A stretch of 64,000 nt of DNA from Apostichopus japonicus. Its lineage: Eukaryota > Echinodermata > Holothuroidea > Aspidochirotida > Stichopodidae. Position numbers and translations under genes: made by a program. The notes below the pieces were generated by a model. That model did not search any database, was not told the origin of the DNA, and saw only the letters and a list, made by a program, of their open reading frames with translations. The stretch is taken from the NCBI RefSeq assembly GCF_037975245.1, contig NC_092576.1, forward strand, positions 16,141,111-16,205,110, given 5' to 3'. Shown here piece by piece: positions 25,916 to 38,900 of this stretch (positions are counted from its first letter, which is position 1; the number at the start of each line of letters is the position of its first letter).

Positions 25916-28879
25916 CGTGCCCTAGGCTGTAGGTCCCCTAAACACCTACATCCCCCCGTCGGGCCTCAAACACCAACCGAGTTTGAAGCACATCGGGGTT
26001 ACGATTTAATTAAGATAAGTTATCGACAATTACATTTCGTATTTTATTTTGTTATTCATTGGAAACATTGAAAGGACTCGTCAACTTAATCGTTCCCTGT
26101 GCTGTTATGGTAAATTGATATATTAGAGTATGTTTTAGAGACATTACCTCTCCTATAGAGACCGATTCTGGTATAACACCAGATTTTTACCAAATCAACA
26201 CCAGTTGCAGTTTATCCAAACAAATTGAAACGTAAACTCGTGAAGACTTTAAACTAATTACACAAGGTTACTGCTTTCTCTTTGCTACATATTTAACGTC
26301 ATAATGCTAGTCTTACTTAAGGCCAACTAAACATAAAGCTTTCTATGAGTGTTCTAAACTAAATTTTATATCGTGCACGTCTGACTTGTGTGTATATTTC
26401 TTGGTCTAAAAGTAGGTCTAAACACATAGTGTACAAGAACATTTGCAGTCAAATTAGTCACTGTTGCTAAATTCAGTTTCGAGAACGGAGCAAAGCAGGG
26501 CCGTATAAAGACATAAACGGCTCTGGGGAAGGAGAGACACCTGACCCAGTTTTGTAAAAACCCTTAAAAGTGCGCATGTTGCTGTTGCGCTAACCTGACC
26601 ATTTGTTACTTTGGTTAGACATTAAGCATAATGTAATTACAGCTACTTCTTTGCTGGGAATTTGTTTCTGAAATGTTATTTAAAATAGCCTTCATCTTTA
26701 AAAAAAATAGTATATATATAACTGTCATTGAGAGCGTATGACACACGCTCTACCATTTTATAGAGTGCACCCTGGTGGTTTAGAATCTGACAGTGTACAC
26801 AGATTTAAAAAAAAAAAAAAACATGAAATATCCCCAATCATTTTTTTCGCGTTCAGTTTAACTTTATTAGTTCCTTCAGCAACTTCAAATCTAACGTAGA
26901 AGGCTTCTGCGATCAAAGAGAGGGTTTGCGTTACGATGGGTTTTCAGGTAAGAAAACATGTTGAGTGTTGGATAAATGAATGCATTTTCATTAAGAAAAC
27001 TCCTTTCGTTTTGATGGCTGTAAAATGTCCTCACGGAGTAATGACATTACAAAAGTCATTGGACCAAATTTTTGATTTGATTAGCATCGATCTGAATGGA
27101 TTACCATCCTATTATTTCTTTTACTTCCTTGCTAGGCTTAACCTATACAGCGCAAACGTGGTTGAAACCTAACTAATATTACACTACACATACTTTTGTA
27201 GAAAGTAAATCTGTCATGTATATAATTTACTGCAATTACACACACCACGGACATTTTGCTACATGCGTGAGTGCTGGGTGCTTTTGTGGAGGATTGTCTT
27301 AGTGATCATTACTAGTACCGACGGCCTGTACTTGATACAGACTTTCAACACTATTTCCCATGGTTTCTTTTTCAGACTTTACGTTGTTAGACCTGAAGGC
27401 TATTCGTTTTCCCTTAACATGACGTCCGATTATCCTTACAGCATGTGTGACCAATCATGATTCACTGGACTAACAAATAACGCGTTATCAACCAGCAACT
27501 GAGCTGTGCTGTATAACCACGAACCTATAACTTCAAATCGAAACTTAATGGGAAAAGAGACATTTTCGTGCAGGAATTTTTATATCCGGTCCGATCCCGC
27601 AATGGGATCATTCCGGAGGATTTGGCCGATACCGGTAGGTAGGTAAACAATCTGCTATGCATTTCGAAGAATGTTTTTATTTGGCTGTGGACACAGATAT
27701 TTAACATGGGAGTTCCTGTTGAGTTGCTTGAATGTTTACTTAAACTTGATTTTAACAGTCATACCACTAAATAAAACAAAGAACAGACTAGTTTAGGAGG
27801 GGGGGGGGGGGGTGGTAAGGCTAGCTGCTAGCGAGAGTGCCTTCTAAGAAATAAATGAGGAGAACTGAGGTTTGTTAGGACAGTAGTGAAAGTTGGTAAT
27901 TGTTTGGCTTAGAAGGAGGGTTTTAATATAGAGGTTTTTAGTTTAGTGTTTATTTTAGAGTATGCTATTACGGTATATTTTAGAAAAGTAAATATTTTGG
28001 TAGGGTTTGCAGATTTTAAAGCAAGCGAGCGACGGTGAATTCAAAATTGCCAGCATTTAGCTGCGTTTTTGTCGCAGTGAGGTTTAAAGGAAAGTTTATG
28101 GTTAAACTTGACCCCGAGGAAATTTGCTCTATCAGTGTTACGATGGGTAGATTTAATAGGGATACAGCAGTACAAATTGTTTTTTAGGCGTGCATTTGGG
28201 TAACTGCGTGCTGCTATTTAAACACAACAGGGTTGATTTTAACATGCCATCTGCTGCACCAATTCTACAAGTGAATATTAACTTTATGGATATGTTTTAC
28301 TGTATGTGTAGGGGTGTAGCCAGTGTTTCAGATGGCGGGGTCGTCTGCCTATAGGCTGAAATAGGTTGAAATTGCTATAGTTGTAAATGGGAATATGAAG
28401 GTTTTTGACAAGTATGAAATAGAGTAGAAAGCTACAAACTGCAACTTGTATCGTTCCGACATGAAGGTGAATGGGGTAACATGAATAATTTTGATAAAAG
28501 TTCCTAATTTTACGGTTACTAAAAAAAAAGGAAAGAAATCGAGTTATGTTTGCGATTAGATTTAAGTTTAACAGTTTATAACGATTTCCATTGTACCAAG
28601 CCTTATTAAATGTTTTTATTCCGCAACTAAGAACAGGGCAGAAGTGTTGTATTTTTAGCAAAGCCAATATGGATTTGCTCAGACAAGCGATTTAGGTGGT
28701 TCTGTGTATTCGGACATGGTAATGGTTGAAGTAAAGTTGTTTATATCAAGATATTTATTGACACGATAATCAATTATACTTTACAAAGATCTTATCAAGT
28801 GATGGGAGACGATTGGGCGGTACTTAGTCGGGTTTGTAAGATCTTTATTTGTTTTGGATATGAGAATGACATGACACGA
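25916..28879. other. No recognisable gene
   Basis: A G-run of about 15 bases occurs near 27799. Small splice-like signals (donor GTAAGA at 26946 after ATGGGTTTTCAG, acceptor TTTCTTTTTCAG at 27375) do not join in an open frame. Confidence 0.4.
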
Positions 28880-29430
28880 GTAATATAATGGTTGTACTCG
28901 ATGGGCCACAGATTGAAACACGAATTTTTTAGTGATAACAATTGATGAAAAATTAAATTGGACAGAACACGTTCATAATACCTGTAATAGAATTTCAAAT
29001 TCTAATGACATTATAAATAGACTAAAACCATTTTACCCCAGAGTGCATTCTTAACATTACATAACACACGTGTGCTCCTTAATTGAAATAAAGTCTCCTT
29101 TTGTGGGGATGTATTAACAGAACAACACTGGAAAGCTTATATAGACTACATAAACGTGTTACTCGTAATATTTGTAATACCTATTTAAGATGTAATACTA
29201 CACCTCTCTTTACAGAGCATATAATACTTACTCTCTTTGACCTATATCATTATCAACTTGGAATACTTTTATATAAATTTCACAAAGGTAAACTCCCAGA
29301 AGCTTTCAATGTAGTAACGCAGAATACCATGCCTTAACACTCGTTATAAGCATGGAAAGTAGAAAATTAACTTGAAACTTCCAAAGGGTGGTAAAACGAA
29401 CAGTAAACGGAGCGGATAGGTTTGTTAAAC
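28880..29430 (+). pseudogene. Decayed non-LTR retrotransposon (RT C-terminal part)
   Basis: In one frame, 28932-29051 reads VITIDEKLNWTEHV...IINRLKPFYP, matching the FLGV-x-ID-x-x-L-x-W-x-x-H motif after the RT catalytic core of LINEs (jockey/CR1-like; family knowledge). After a frameshift and stops, 29101-29337 reads WGCINRTTLESLYRLHKR, then TPLFTEH, LYHYQLGILLYKFHKGKLPE, the usual tail WG...L..L.K+..R...PLF......LP. The catalytic YADD-type motif lies upstream or is lost. With at least one frameshift and internal stops it cannot be active. Confidence 0.6.
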
Positions 29431-30280
29431 ACGGGAATTATATTATTGCCGATACGGTTCTTTAGAATATTTTTGAGCAATATGTAGGGAATCCTATAAA
29501 GAAAGGAAGAGGAAGTAATTTTTTAGTGCAGTTTTCCAGTCCTGTAGGGTTAAGGGGCTATTTTGGGCAGTCAAAGTTGAAGGGTTTGGGATGAATTTGC
29601 GATTTGAAATGACACTGCGATAGATCTTGTGTTTAAACTCATTGTCAATATGGTTGGGCTCGTGAGGTTTAAAGGTATTATTGAAATAAATGTCTAGAAT
29701 TTTAATTTTGGTCTTTAATTTTAATATGAATCTTGTCGATTTTGTTTTTGTTCCCTAGGTTTGAGATATTGAACATACTTTTTATACGGTGAGACAGACG
29801 TAATGAGTTATTGACACATGGGTCGGTAGAGACAACAACAGTGCACCATGTCTTCTTTGATTTGGCAGCTTTCAATTTGGTCATTCTGCTTTCCATATGA
29901 TATGTCCCTTTAGTAGACTAATGTAGAAATATATTTGATAGTTTAAAACTATAAATTAAAGTTATAAGATTGCATTCTTTTATTTAGTGCTACATATACT
30001 ACCTAACAAATATTAATGATATTTACAAAGGAATATCTTCAAGCAATGCATCCAATATTTCATGTTCTATAAAATGGAGAGATTATAGTATTGATAGAAA
30101 ATCATATATGAGATACTTTTCACTTCTCAATTTACGTTTTGATTGATCTAAAAGAATGTGACCAAATATAACAAGTAGTTTATAAAATAATAATCTACGT
30201 TGAAAGGCTGTAAAGTAAACAAGGTTATTCTTAATACAAGCCTTCCTGCTTAAATAATCATTACTCATTTTGTAACATAT
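29431..30280. other. No recognisable gene; may include LINE tail
   Basis: Immediately after the RT fragment, phrases such as a TRYKHGK-like translation near 29341-29360 suggest the LINE tail. Beyond that nothing is recognised up to the 3' end of the receptor gene. Confidence 0.35.
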
Positions 30281-30286
30281 TTTATT
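30281..30286 (-). terminator. Candidate polyadenylation signal of the receptor gene
   Basis: TTTATT on the plus strand is AATAAA on the minus strand, about 300 bp downstream of the receptor stop codon. No further support. Confidence 0.3.
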
Positions 30287-30587
30287 AATTTTCGAACCGA
30301 TAAACATATGAAGTGTTACCTGTTAATAATTTAAAAGTTTAGTACATATAATAGATCTTGGTCAAATGTTCTACTTGATCCAGTGTGCGGTGTAACTTCT
30401 TTGTTCATCAAATACACAACACAACAGAAAGCTACATTGTTGGCTCGTTCATTTTTAATTACATTATAAAAAGCAAATGTTTCAGAAAGTTTAGTTCTTT
30501 TAAAACAGATTGTCTTCAGTTGCCTTGGAGCTCTCACACTTTCTAGCAGGTGCATATGGTATATCTTAATTGTACGTACAATGGTTA

Positions 30588-31141
30588 TTAGTTGTTCAAA
30601 CTTAAACGCATATAAACGTTGATCCCACCTATGGCTAAGAAAAAGACAATGGCTACAGCTCTCTTGATATTAAACCACGTCAGCTTTTGTATCACGTTTT
30701 GAGTGCGTGTACTTCCGTCTTTCACCTTAACAGGTTCAGGGATGTTTGAGCCACTTGGAATCACTTCAGAACTTTCTTTGTCAAGATTTGTGTGTTTGGT
30801 TTCCGATACGGTGTCGTCGCTGGAATTTGCCTTTGGTGAGACCTTACGATTAGTAATTTGTATATGTTCAGGAGTGTTTGAGCAACTTGGATTATCTTCA
30901 GAACTTTCGATGTCAAGATTTGTGTTTTTGGTTTCCGATACGTTGTCGTGGCTGGAATTAGTCATTTCTATATACTGTTTCTTCTTATGTCTGTTGTGCC
31001 AGGACTCCTTCTTCTTGAGGTAAAATTGATTGAGGTTCGTCATTTTGGAGACAACGCAACTGTCATCTTCTGTGACCATATTTATTACAGAAAAAAACGT
31101 TACCACAGCTACTGCAATAGTTAAAATCGCAATGGATTGAC
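30588..31141 (-). CDS. Receptor last exon: M3, cytoplasmic loop, M4, stop
   Basis: The acceptor ATGACTTTTTCAG ends at 31142. [17 protein letters not shown] is M3. A Lys/His-rich stretch ([14 protein letters not shown]) follows, then a Ser/Asn/Glu-rich loop holding two in-frame copies of a 44-residue unit, then M4 ([18 protein letters not shown]) and a short tail ending LSLNN with TAA at 30588-30590. Confidence 0.8.
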
Positions 31142-34100
31142 CTGAAAAAGTCATAGAAAAATACATACACAATATTTAAGGTTAAAACATGTGCTTTATG
31201 CACATCTGTTTATATATTATATCTCCTCGTTTTTCTTGACATACACACTGAATCAACCATTTTCTTATCTAGTAGGAATATTTTTGAGACACCAAAATGT
31301 ATATATCGAGAGAAAAAAATGACAATCCAAAATATGTCAAAAAACAGAGACAAAAATCAGAGAAATACCGGCAAAATTATATCTTGACAAACGAAACAAG
31401 AAAAACACTTTCAATGACCACAAAGGGTTATCTTAAAATATATCCTTGAAGGGCGCCATGGTTTCGATATTTTGTTATTTGGTTTTCGAGTAATGACCAA
31501 AATGCAATATTACCTATGTTGTCTAAAGTTAATCACGTCACAAACACGCAACAGTCAAGTCCCTTGGTCTTAGGGTTTAAGCGGACTTCGTGATATAATT
31601 TGTGTTCACAACACATTAACTAACATAACTTATTTTACCCTATACCTCCGCACGGGTAAGCACACTCACTGTGTTACCACTTGTTACAAACAATACTGCG
31701 CATTAATTCATCAAGTTTCAGGTCAGTGCTACCAATGATGAAAGGTGGGAAGAATTGTAGATTCTTTATTTTATCGGTTGATGAACGAGCACAATGTCTC
31801 AACCCCAATATACACACTTGATTAAAGAGTGGTCATTTTATTGAAGCCATATATTATATTAAATTGTATATTCGAATCCAGCGTAGAATGACAGATTCCG
31901 GGGTGGTCAAGTGATAGTGCACAGAAATAATTGCATGATCCCAAAGTCGCTTCAAGCATTGGGATTTTACGTCTAACTTGAGCAATATTAATCTTTTTTT
32001 TTAAATGTGTTAATAAATTTTGTGGATGGATATTTCTGATATAAATACCCTAATATATAATATAAGGGTGGAACCGCTAACGGTGCATGGGGGGGGGGGG
32101 GGGGGACTGTACTTACCCACTTTAGAGAAAGCAGTATCAGGAAGTACTTGGTATAGTGTCCCAAGTTGAATGATTAAAGCCAGAAGGCACATCACACCAA
32201 ACGCTGGTCCGTTGCTGTCTCCTCTTGGAAAGCAGATAGTAAACCCACTCAACAATGATATAAATATGTTTGGTATCACAAAGGTGTACATGCCGAAGTT
32301 TGTGTCAAGTCTTTCCAAAGTGGCGATGTACCGAACATATGATTGGTTTTGAAGGTATTGGTGGCATCTGTAGAGGGAGTCATTACCTCCAAGACCAGTA
32401 AATGTTAAACGCCAAGTAAGATGCTCAATTTCACATGGATCCATCTTGCCCAAAATTTGTAGTTTTTGCTGTATAGTTAAAGTGTGAAAGACCAAAATAA
32501 GTCCGATGCTTCAAAGAAACTTGTTTAATTCCAGAGTTACATTTAAGAAAAGTATCGCAAAAGGGTAAAAGAATAGGAATAGGAATTGGAAAAGGAATAG
32601 GGATAGCGATAGGGATAGGGATAAGGATAGGGATAGGGATAGGGATAGGGATAGGGGAACAGGGATAGGGATAAGGATAAGGATAGGAATAGGGATAGGG
32701 ATAGGGATAGGGATTGGGAGAGGGATATGGATAGGGATAGGGATAGCGATAGGAATATGGATAGGGATAGGGGAATAGGGAATAGAGAAATAATAAAGAA
32801 GAATAAAAAGAAGAATCAGTAAGTATGATATTTACTTTGACGTTTTACAACGTTCTGAGCAAAATTGCTACAATACTGAACTACACATTATGTTTGTGTA
32901 ACCACATTGATCCCCTACTCCAGTTAGAACGTACAAAAGCGATAATGCTTTGAGTTATTGGACAAAACAGTTTCACGAAACGTTGAAACGTTGGAACGTT
33001 TTATCTCAACGACGGAAAAGTATGTTAAGAGACAAGTTTTACAGATGTGTTTCTAGTTATCAGATCCTTCAGTGTTGATATTGATATCTGCATCAATATT
33101 CTTCCGCACGAAGCAAAATAAAAATAACAGTTCCAAATGAAACAAAACTAATTGTACTCAAGGCAAAAGCAAAATCAGAAAACGATATTCATGATTTCTA
33201 ACAGAATTATGCAACCGTACCTTATTTTAGTCAACTAGTAATCAATTTTATGTATTGTTTACAATTAAATTGCTTTCTCTGTGTTCATTACGCTTGAAAC
33301 GATAGTTCAAAATTTACCTCATTGTCCTGGTGCAGCCAAGTTGTAAACGTAACGTCACAAGTGTGTTTGTCTTTTGGGAAGTTATCCACGTTTATCGAGC
33401 AAAACGTTCTCGTTGACGCAATGGTAACCCACTTTACTTTACCAGTGTTACGAACTTTTACAATATCGGTCTCTGTTTGAAAACTTACATCGCTGTGTTT
33501 TGATAGTCTGAGAACAAACAACAATAACAGGCAACACATTGATGATACAAAAATATAAGCATCCAAGAATTCAATCTCTGCAAGGAAACTGGGTCGATGT
33601 GATAAAGTGGACTGTGTATTTGTTCATTCCTGGTAAGTAACTTTTTATCGTTTTGATGACATAGTAATTGTCTGTTGGCATTGGGAGAAAGTACACGAAT
33701 TGAAATTGTTTCAATTATGCTTGGCTTTGAGGATTTCACAAGTTCGAAAATAAAACGAAAAAGAGACGGACGGAAAATGTTTACGGATTATGATTTGTGG
33801 TCAGCGAGTATTTGATAACCTCCGAGGGTAATTCAAAGAGAATAGAGGCACAAGTATGAATTGATTTTAATGAAAGAGTTTGAGTCAAGCCTCAAAGGAT
33901 GACAGTGAAGAATTATGTTTGACCTACCATTGCTTTTTACATTTGGATAGACACCGTGTGATATAAACCTTTCTAATTCCTTGATATATGCTTGACCAAT
34001 TATGAAACGTATGTCGCATGTTAAAGCACAGTCATTGAATTAATAAAAACCAGCAAGCAAATGGTCTCTTACCTTTCATACAGAATCAATTCCGGTCGCC

Positions 34101-34182
34101 ATATTTCAGTGAGGGGAAGTTCTATGTAGTCTAAATCATCGTATTCATCAGGATTCCACGAAAGGCGAAAGTCATACCAAGT
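30588..34182 (-). CDS. Divergent nicotinic acetylcholine receptor-like (Cys-loop) subunit, 5' end missing
   Basis: Gene-level entry. Four minus-strand exons (34182-34073, 33507-33318, 32468-32117, 31141-30588) join in phase to give about 401 residues; family members have roughly 450-550, so the signal peptide and first 80-100 residues are missing. Seen: [11 protein letters not shown] and IWRPELILY (ligand-domain strands), a Cys-loop with 13 residues between cysteines ([15 protein letters not shown]), M1 ([13 protein letters not shown]), M2 ([10 protein letters not shown]), M3 ([15 protein letters not shown]), an intracellular loop and M4 ([15 protein letters not shown]). The family forms pentameric ligand-gated ion channels in the cell membrane. 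Loop C reads YRCHQY, without the vicinal cysteines of alpha subunits. The usual GEK before M2 is replaced (SNGPA), so ligand and ion selectivity cannot be assigned. Confidence 0.8.
32117..32468 (-). CDS. Receptor exon, 352 bp: end of ligand domain, M1 and M2
   Basis: The acceptor TTTAACTATACAG precedes [19 protein letters not shown]. Then come loop C ([15 protein letters not shown]), M1, the M1-M2 link [14 protein letters not shown]2 and [11 protein letters not shown], closing at G|GTAAGT (phase 1). With the M2 glycine as 4', the 9' Leu is kept, while -1' Glu is Asn and 6' is Met. Confidence 0.8.
32595..32788. repeat. (GGGATA)n hexanucleotide array in receptor intron
   Basis: Imperfect GGGATA units on the plus strand, between the exons at 32468 and 33318. 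Plus-strand runs of G3-N3 could form G-quadruplexes; the transcript would carry the C-rich complement. It is not the TTAGGG telomere repeat. Confidence 0.9.
33318..33507 (-). CDS. Receptor exon, 190 bp: Cys-loop
   Basis: The acceptor TTGTTTGTTCTCAG ends at 33508. The reading is [14 protein letters not shown]...GKVKW, then the Cys-loop [19 protein letters not shown] and TTWLHQDNE, closing at GAG|GTAAAT in phase 0. The frame stays open to a TAA at 33288, but the alternative donor at 33291 would break phase with the next exon, so 33318 was chosen. Confidence 0.8.
34073..34182 (-). CDS. Receptor exon, 110 bp: W-x-D strand region
   Basis: From [11 protein letters not shown] through [15 protein letters not shown]; ends AG|GTAAGAG (phase 2). 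110 bp is also the length I recall for the corresponding vertebrate nAChR exon. The acceptor is ACATACAG, directly next to the (AT)n tract, so it lacks a pyrimidine tract. Confidence 0.8.
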
Positions 34183-34185
34183 CTG

Positions 34186-34630
<445 letters not shown>

Positions 34631-35555
34631 TTGGTATATAAGTTGACCTGACGTACAGGCATCCGTAGTTTTCTTGACAGCGGCAGTAGCCTGTATTCAG
34701 TGTATACGCTCTACACTGTGTACACTGTATACGCCAGGGCTAACGCTAAAGCATACCCGTCGGCTGCATTGCATGCAACCCAATAACAGTTTCGGCTAAT
34801 ATAAGATGATGTGTAGTATCTGTTTCCTCTCGATGCAAGGGGACTGGGCTTGAGATCGGGTCAGTCGTTCGCCGGGTAGTTTGGTTTTCGTGCCCAGGTT
34901 CTTTCCTTGTTGACTTTTTCTTAAAAAAGTACCGTTAAAACGAAAACGTCTCACCAACAACTTCAGGTAAGGTCCATGAGATTAGTCAATAAAGTTTGGT
35001 GATATTAATAACGTTGATATTATAACGTTGTTGCATACAGCTTCACGTTATTTGTTCATACCCATATTTCAATACTATAGTCTAGACTAGCTTCTAGCCT
35101 AAAACTTGTAAGGCCTAGCCTACGTTCGGCTGTAGCCTAGGGCCATAGTCCAAGTCCTAACACTACCTTAGCATTGGGTCAAGGGTAAACTGGTCTGTAG
35201 TTTGAGCTACAAATTAATACCAACTGCTAGAGAAATTAGATTTCAAGTAGGTCAGCTTAACTTCTTAGCCTACTGTGCATGTATGTATCATATATGGCCT
35301 TAGATTTTGCTGGACAATTATGTTACTGTACATTGCCCTAATCATGACCAGATACTGTAGCATGGTGGGCTTATAATTGACGCACTTAAGGATTTGATCA
35401 ATGATATCTATCAAGGAAAAATCCAAATCACTCAACTGTATGTGTTTTTCATATGTGTAGTTCCTCAGAAATGTTCTAATCTCAAAATATTTAAGGTTCT
35501 GTGCTTATGCACCGTACAATTGAGCAGAATTTGACCACAAAATGTCTGCCGTGTC
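34631..35555. other. No recognisable gene
   Basis: The missing 5' exons of the receptor gene should lie on the minus strand in this direction. No convincing ones were recognised. Confidence 0.4.
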
Positions 35556-35955
35556 AAGTTCTTTCATACCCCTAAATTGACACATTCGTCGATAAGCTAA
35601 CTGTAGTGTAGGCCTTGGTATACATCCATTGACTTTAGATGCTGTTTGCTATGCTCTGAGCCTCTAAGCTCTGACAGGTCATGTCCCAGAGAGTAGTGTT
35701 CTCATATTGAGGTAATGTTGGGTATTTTAAGGGTGTAAGATTTCCAAATGGCCAAAAAATGTGCAAAACTGGGGGGAGGGTGTTAAAAGCTTAAAAAATA
35801 CCACAATTTGGTCAGCAAATACCTCAAATGGATTCAAACTCATGAAATATGTAATTCTGTTTGGCTGCAAAAAAGTTTAGGTGGCCTGCTGTATCGTTGC
35901 TAGTAATAATTTAAGGTGCGTCAATTACGGGGGTGCGTCAATTATGAAGCCTTTA
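35556..35955 (+). repeat. Dispersed repeat of about 400 bp, third copy
   Basis: From ttctttcatacccctaaatt through ctatgctctgagcctctaa and ggattcaaactcatgaaata to gtgcgtcaattatgaagcct. It matches 51690-52118 in the same orientation and 54302-54735 inverted. Confidence 0.8.
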
Positions 35956-38900
35956 CTATACTGTACAGTAGCTATGCCTAGATTATTATAGACTGAAGTC
36001 ACCATGCCAATGTAATTTACAAGTAGCCTGTATTGAATAAAAGATTCTATAATTGCTAGAACTTTTCAAAAAGTTCTTGGAAGTGTTTACTCTCCAAAAT
36101 ATTCTCAGACATTCTAGACACCACTGTACTGTAAGATGTCTGAATATCCCAGTGAGGGTATCAATAAAAACAGTTAAAGGATATAATACTAGAAAATCCA
36201 GCATCAAATTTGGGCCAATGCAGAATACCTTTAATCTAAGTCTCTCAAGTGATGCATTGTGTTTCAAGTGTCTTATTTATAACTAGCCAAAATGTGTACA
36301 AAATAACAATGCCATGCATCCAAAAGGTTATTGAGTCAGTACATTTCCATAATGTAACTATTACAAAAGCTGAGTGCACCTAATTAAAAGTTACCATCCT
36401 CCAAAAATCTATATAACACAAAAATTTGATAAAGCCTTCTATCCCCTCCCTTGCATATACTGTAAGTCATTTTGTTAAGTCTATTTAGATCCATAAGTAA
36501 TACCAAGTTGACTAAATGTGCAATATTCAGTGTTTAAGATCTGAGCTCTGTATTGGCCCAAAATATATTGGAGAGAAGTGTACAATAAAACTTGAAATAA
36601 TGCACATCTACACTCTGACCATTTGATATTTATTTCATTGGCACTGTTAATGTTTTCTCAGACAAATTTGATGATCAACATTCTCAATCTCAAGATGAAT
36701 GACAACAGCCCACTATCCAAGGGAATAACACTGTACGATGTAGCTGCCATGCAGTGAAAAAGTCAATGTTGGAACAACAGCAATCATAGCTAGAGCACAG
36801 ATGCCGTCTGGGACAGACTGATGTGGTGACCTACTGCATCATTGACAGCAAAATGGAAGATATTTTCTGAATTAATCAAAAAGTAAGTTAATATTCTGTA
36901 GGTTTGACATCGCATAAACTTGATACCATAGGACTCTATTATCTCAAATACGAGTAACATCTGAGGTAATTTATTCCAAAGTTATGGAATGAAGAAAGAA
37001 ACAATCAGAAGGGATGAAAACTTTTGTATGATCTGGTTAATGTGGTGGTATCTTTTCCTCTATCTCCATAGTATTTAACTACACTAGAGCTATATCCACT
37101 CACTGGTTTTTAATCTTAAAGGTCAATGCAAGACAACACCAAATTGTCAGGCTAGGTCCACATAAAATGTACATGCATATTTAAATTTTGAAATCTTTAC
37201 AATTGGTAAAGCTTGAATGACTTGCAACTTTTAAAAGCACTTGCTATGGTAGGGAGCTGTTTCAGCTCCAATTGAATGCATGGCTGCATAAATAAAATGT
37301 GTAATGTTGTATACAAGGCAAGATGAATCAAGAATTAATGGGCCCACAATGGGATGGATAAACGAATTGAAATTTACAGTGAAAATAGTATATATGAAAG
37401 GTTGTGAGATGATTAAAATATTGGCTGAATTACAAGAGATTTAGTTTTGTAAAGCAGTTCATTGTTTTCTTCATTTGTAGAGTGTGAGGTCTATTCGGTA
37501 ATCGCAAAACATTCCAAGCTATATTGCGCGTGCTATAACTGGGACCAAATCAGCATATCTTTAAGAGAAAGCTTTTCTTTTTGTACCAACAGATGGATAG
37601 ATCTACAGGCTAATACAGCAAAGGATATGCTCTAATTAGAAATGCCAGGCAAGATTATCACACAGTTTACAGTGGGGTGAATACAATCATCAACCAAGCT
37701 TTTCATCATGCTGTACATAGTGGTATACAGTAGCTCCTTGTTGGGCTTATCAATTAAAAGCTTGCATAGAAGCCGATGCCAAGCAAAGCAAAAGTATGTC
37801 CTGTAAATCGCGAAGTAGATTCACACATCTCATGTATATCCTCTGGGACACAGCACATCTTTCAATGGAGTTAGGAAGTTGCTGGGAATAGTTGTTGGAT
37901 TGGCACAGTAATGTAGTAGCAGTAACAGAAAACTAACTAGTTCCAGGATATGTTACACTGTTACACCATATAAAAGATAGAGGAAATTAATATTATAAGC
38001 TTCAAGCAGACAGAACCAAGAGAATGCAGACCAGTCTTCATGGGAAGTCTTCTACATATTTAACTGTATAAATGGACTCATTCTTTTGCAATGTACTTCT
38101 TGAAATATTTTAGTTTGGTGACATTGTGGCACTACATGTTTTTGTAAGTATTAGGGAACATTTGCAGCTGCTTGTCAAGCACATGGAACTTGTTATACAA
38201 CTGAAGTGGTCCTGATGCTTAAGTGTTGAGGTTACTGGATATTTTGCTGCCTTACCTTGCTTTAACTGTTCTTAAATGCATTTCTCATGTTTTAAGATGT
38301 TTTAATTTTGTATTCCAAGCAAGATCAGCAAGCCATAGTACAGTAATTTTCAACAACCACCACACAGATACTTGTGCAGGACTAAGGGTATTTGTTAAGC
38401 AGATTACTATTATAAAAATCTTTCAAACTTTTATCCCTCAAAATCTCCAGGGGTACACCGCATTGTTCCTGAACCACAGTTTCACAATTCTACAAGTGGG
38501 GTTCAGGGGTTATGCTATGGGAAAAGTTTACAATGTTAGGCCTGACTTAATTACTGAAAGCTTGTGGTCTTTTATTACACCAAGAACCAGTTTATTCTTT
38601 AAACAAAATTAAATTATTTCCCCTCAAAATTGAGGGGAGTGAATACAGCAAAGGCACATGCAACTAGCACCGATGTCATGGAAACCTAGTGCAGCCCAAT
38701 GAAACATATTGTAAAACCACAACATTTGTAACTATAGGTATGAAATTGTGCAATCCAGGGGTATTGTGTATAATTTTGTCCCTCCAAGCATGGAAACTCC
38801 ATGATATTGTGGAAATTTGCATTGGTTACGGTATTGGATACATGTGCCTATACTGGTAAGTCTAGATAAATACTTGAGGTATAAGTTAGTTCCCAAAATG

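Noticed and set aside
27376-27460. Exon-like block after TTTCTTTTTCAG
   Set aside because: Does not join in frame to the donor at 26946, and no family resemblance.
32595-32788. Interstitial telomere repeat
   Set aside because: The unit is GGGATA, not TTAGGG or a known variant.
33288-33317. Extension of the Cys-loop exon to the donor at 33291
   Set aside because: Leaves phase 2, which gives stops in the M1/M2 exon. The GAG|GTAAAT donor at 33317 restores the frame and the family alignment.
38223-38612. 129-codon open frame
   Set aside because: Non-ATG start, low-information composition, no splice or domain support.
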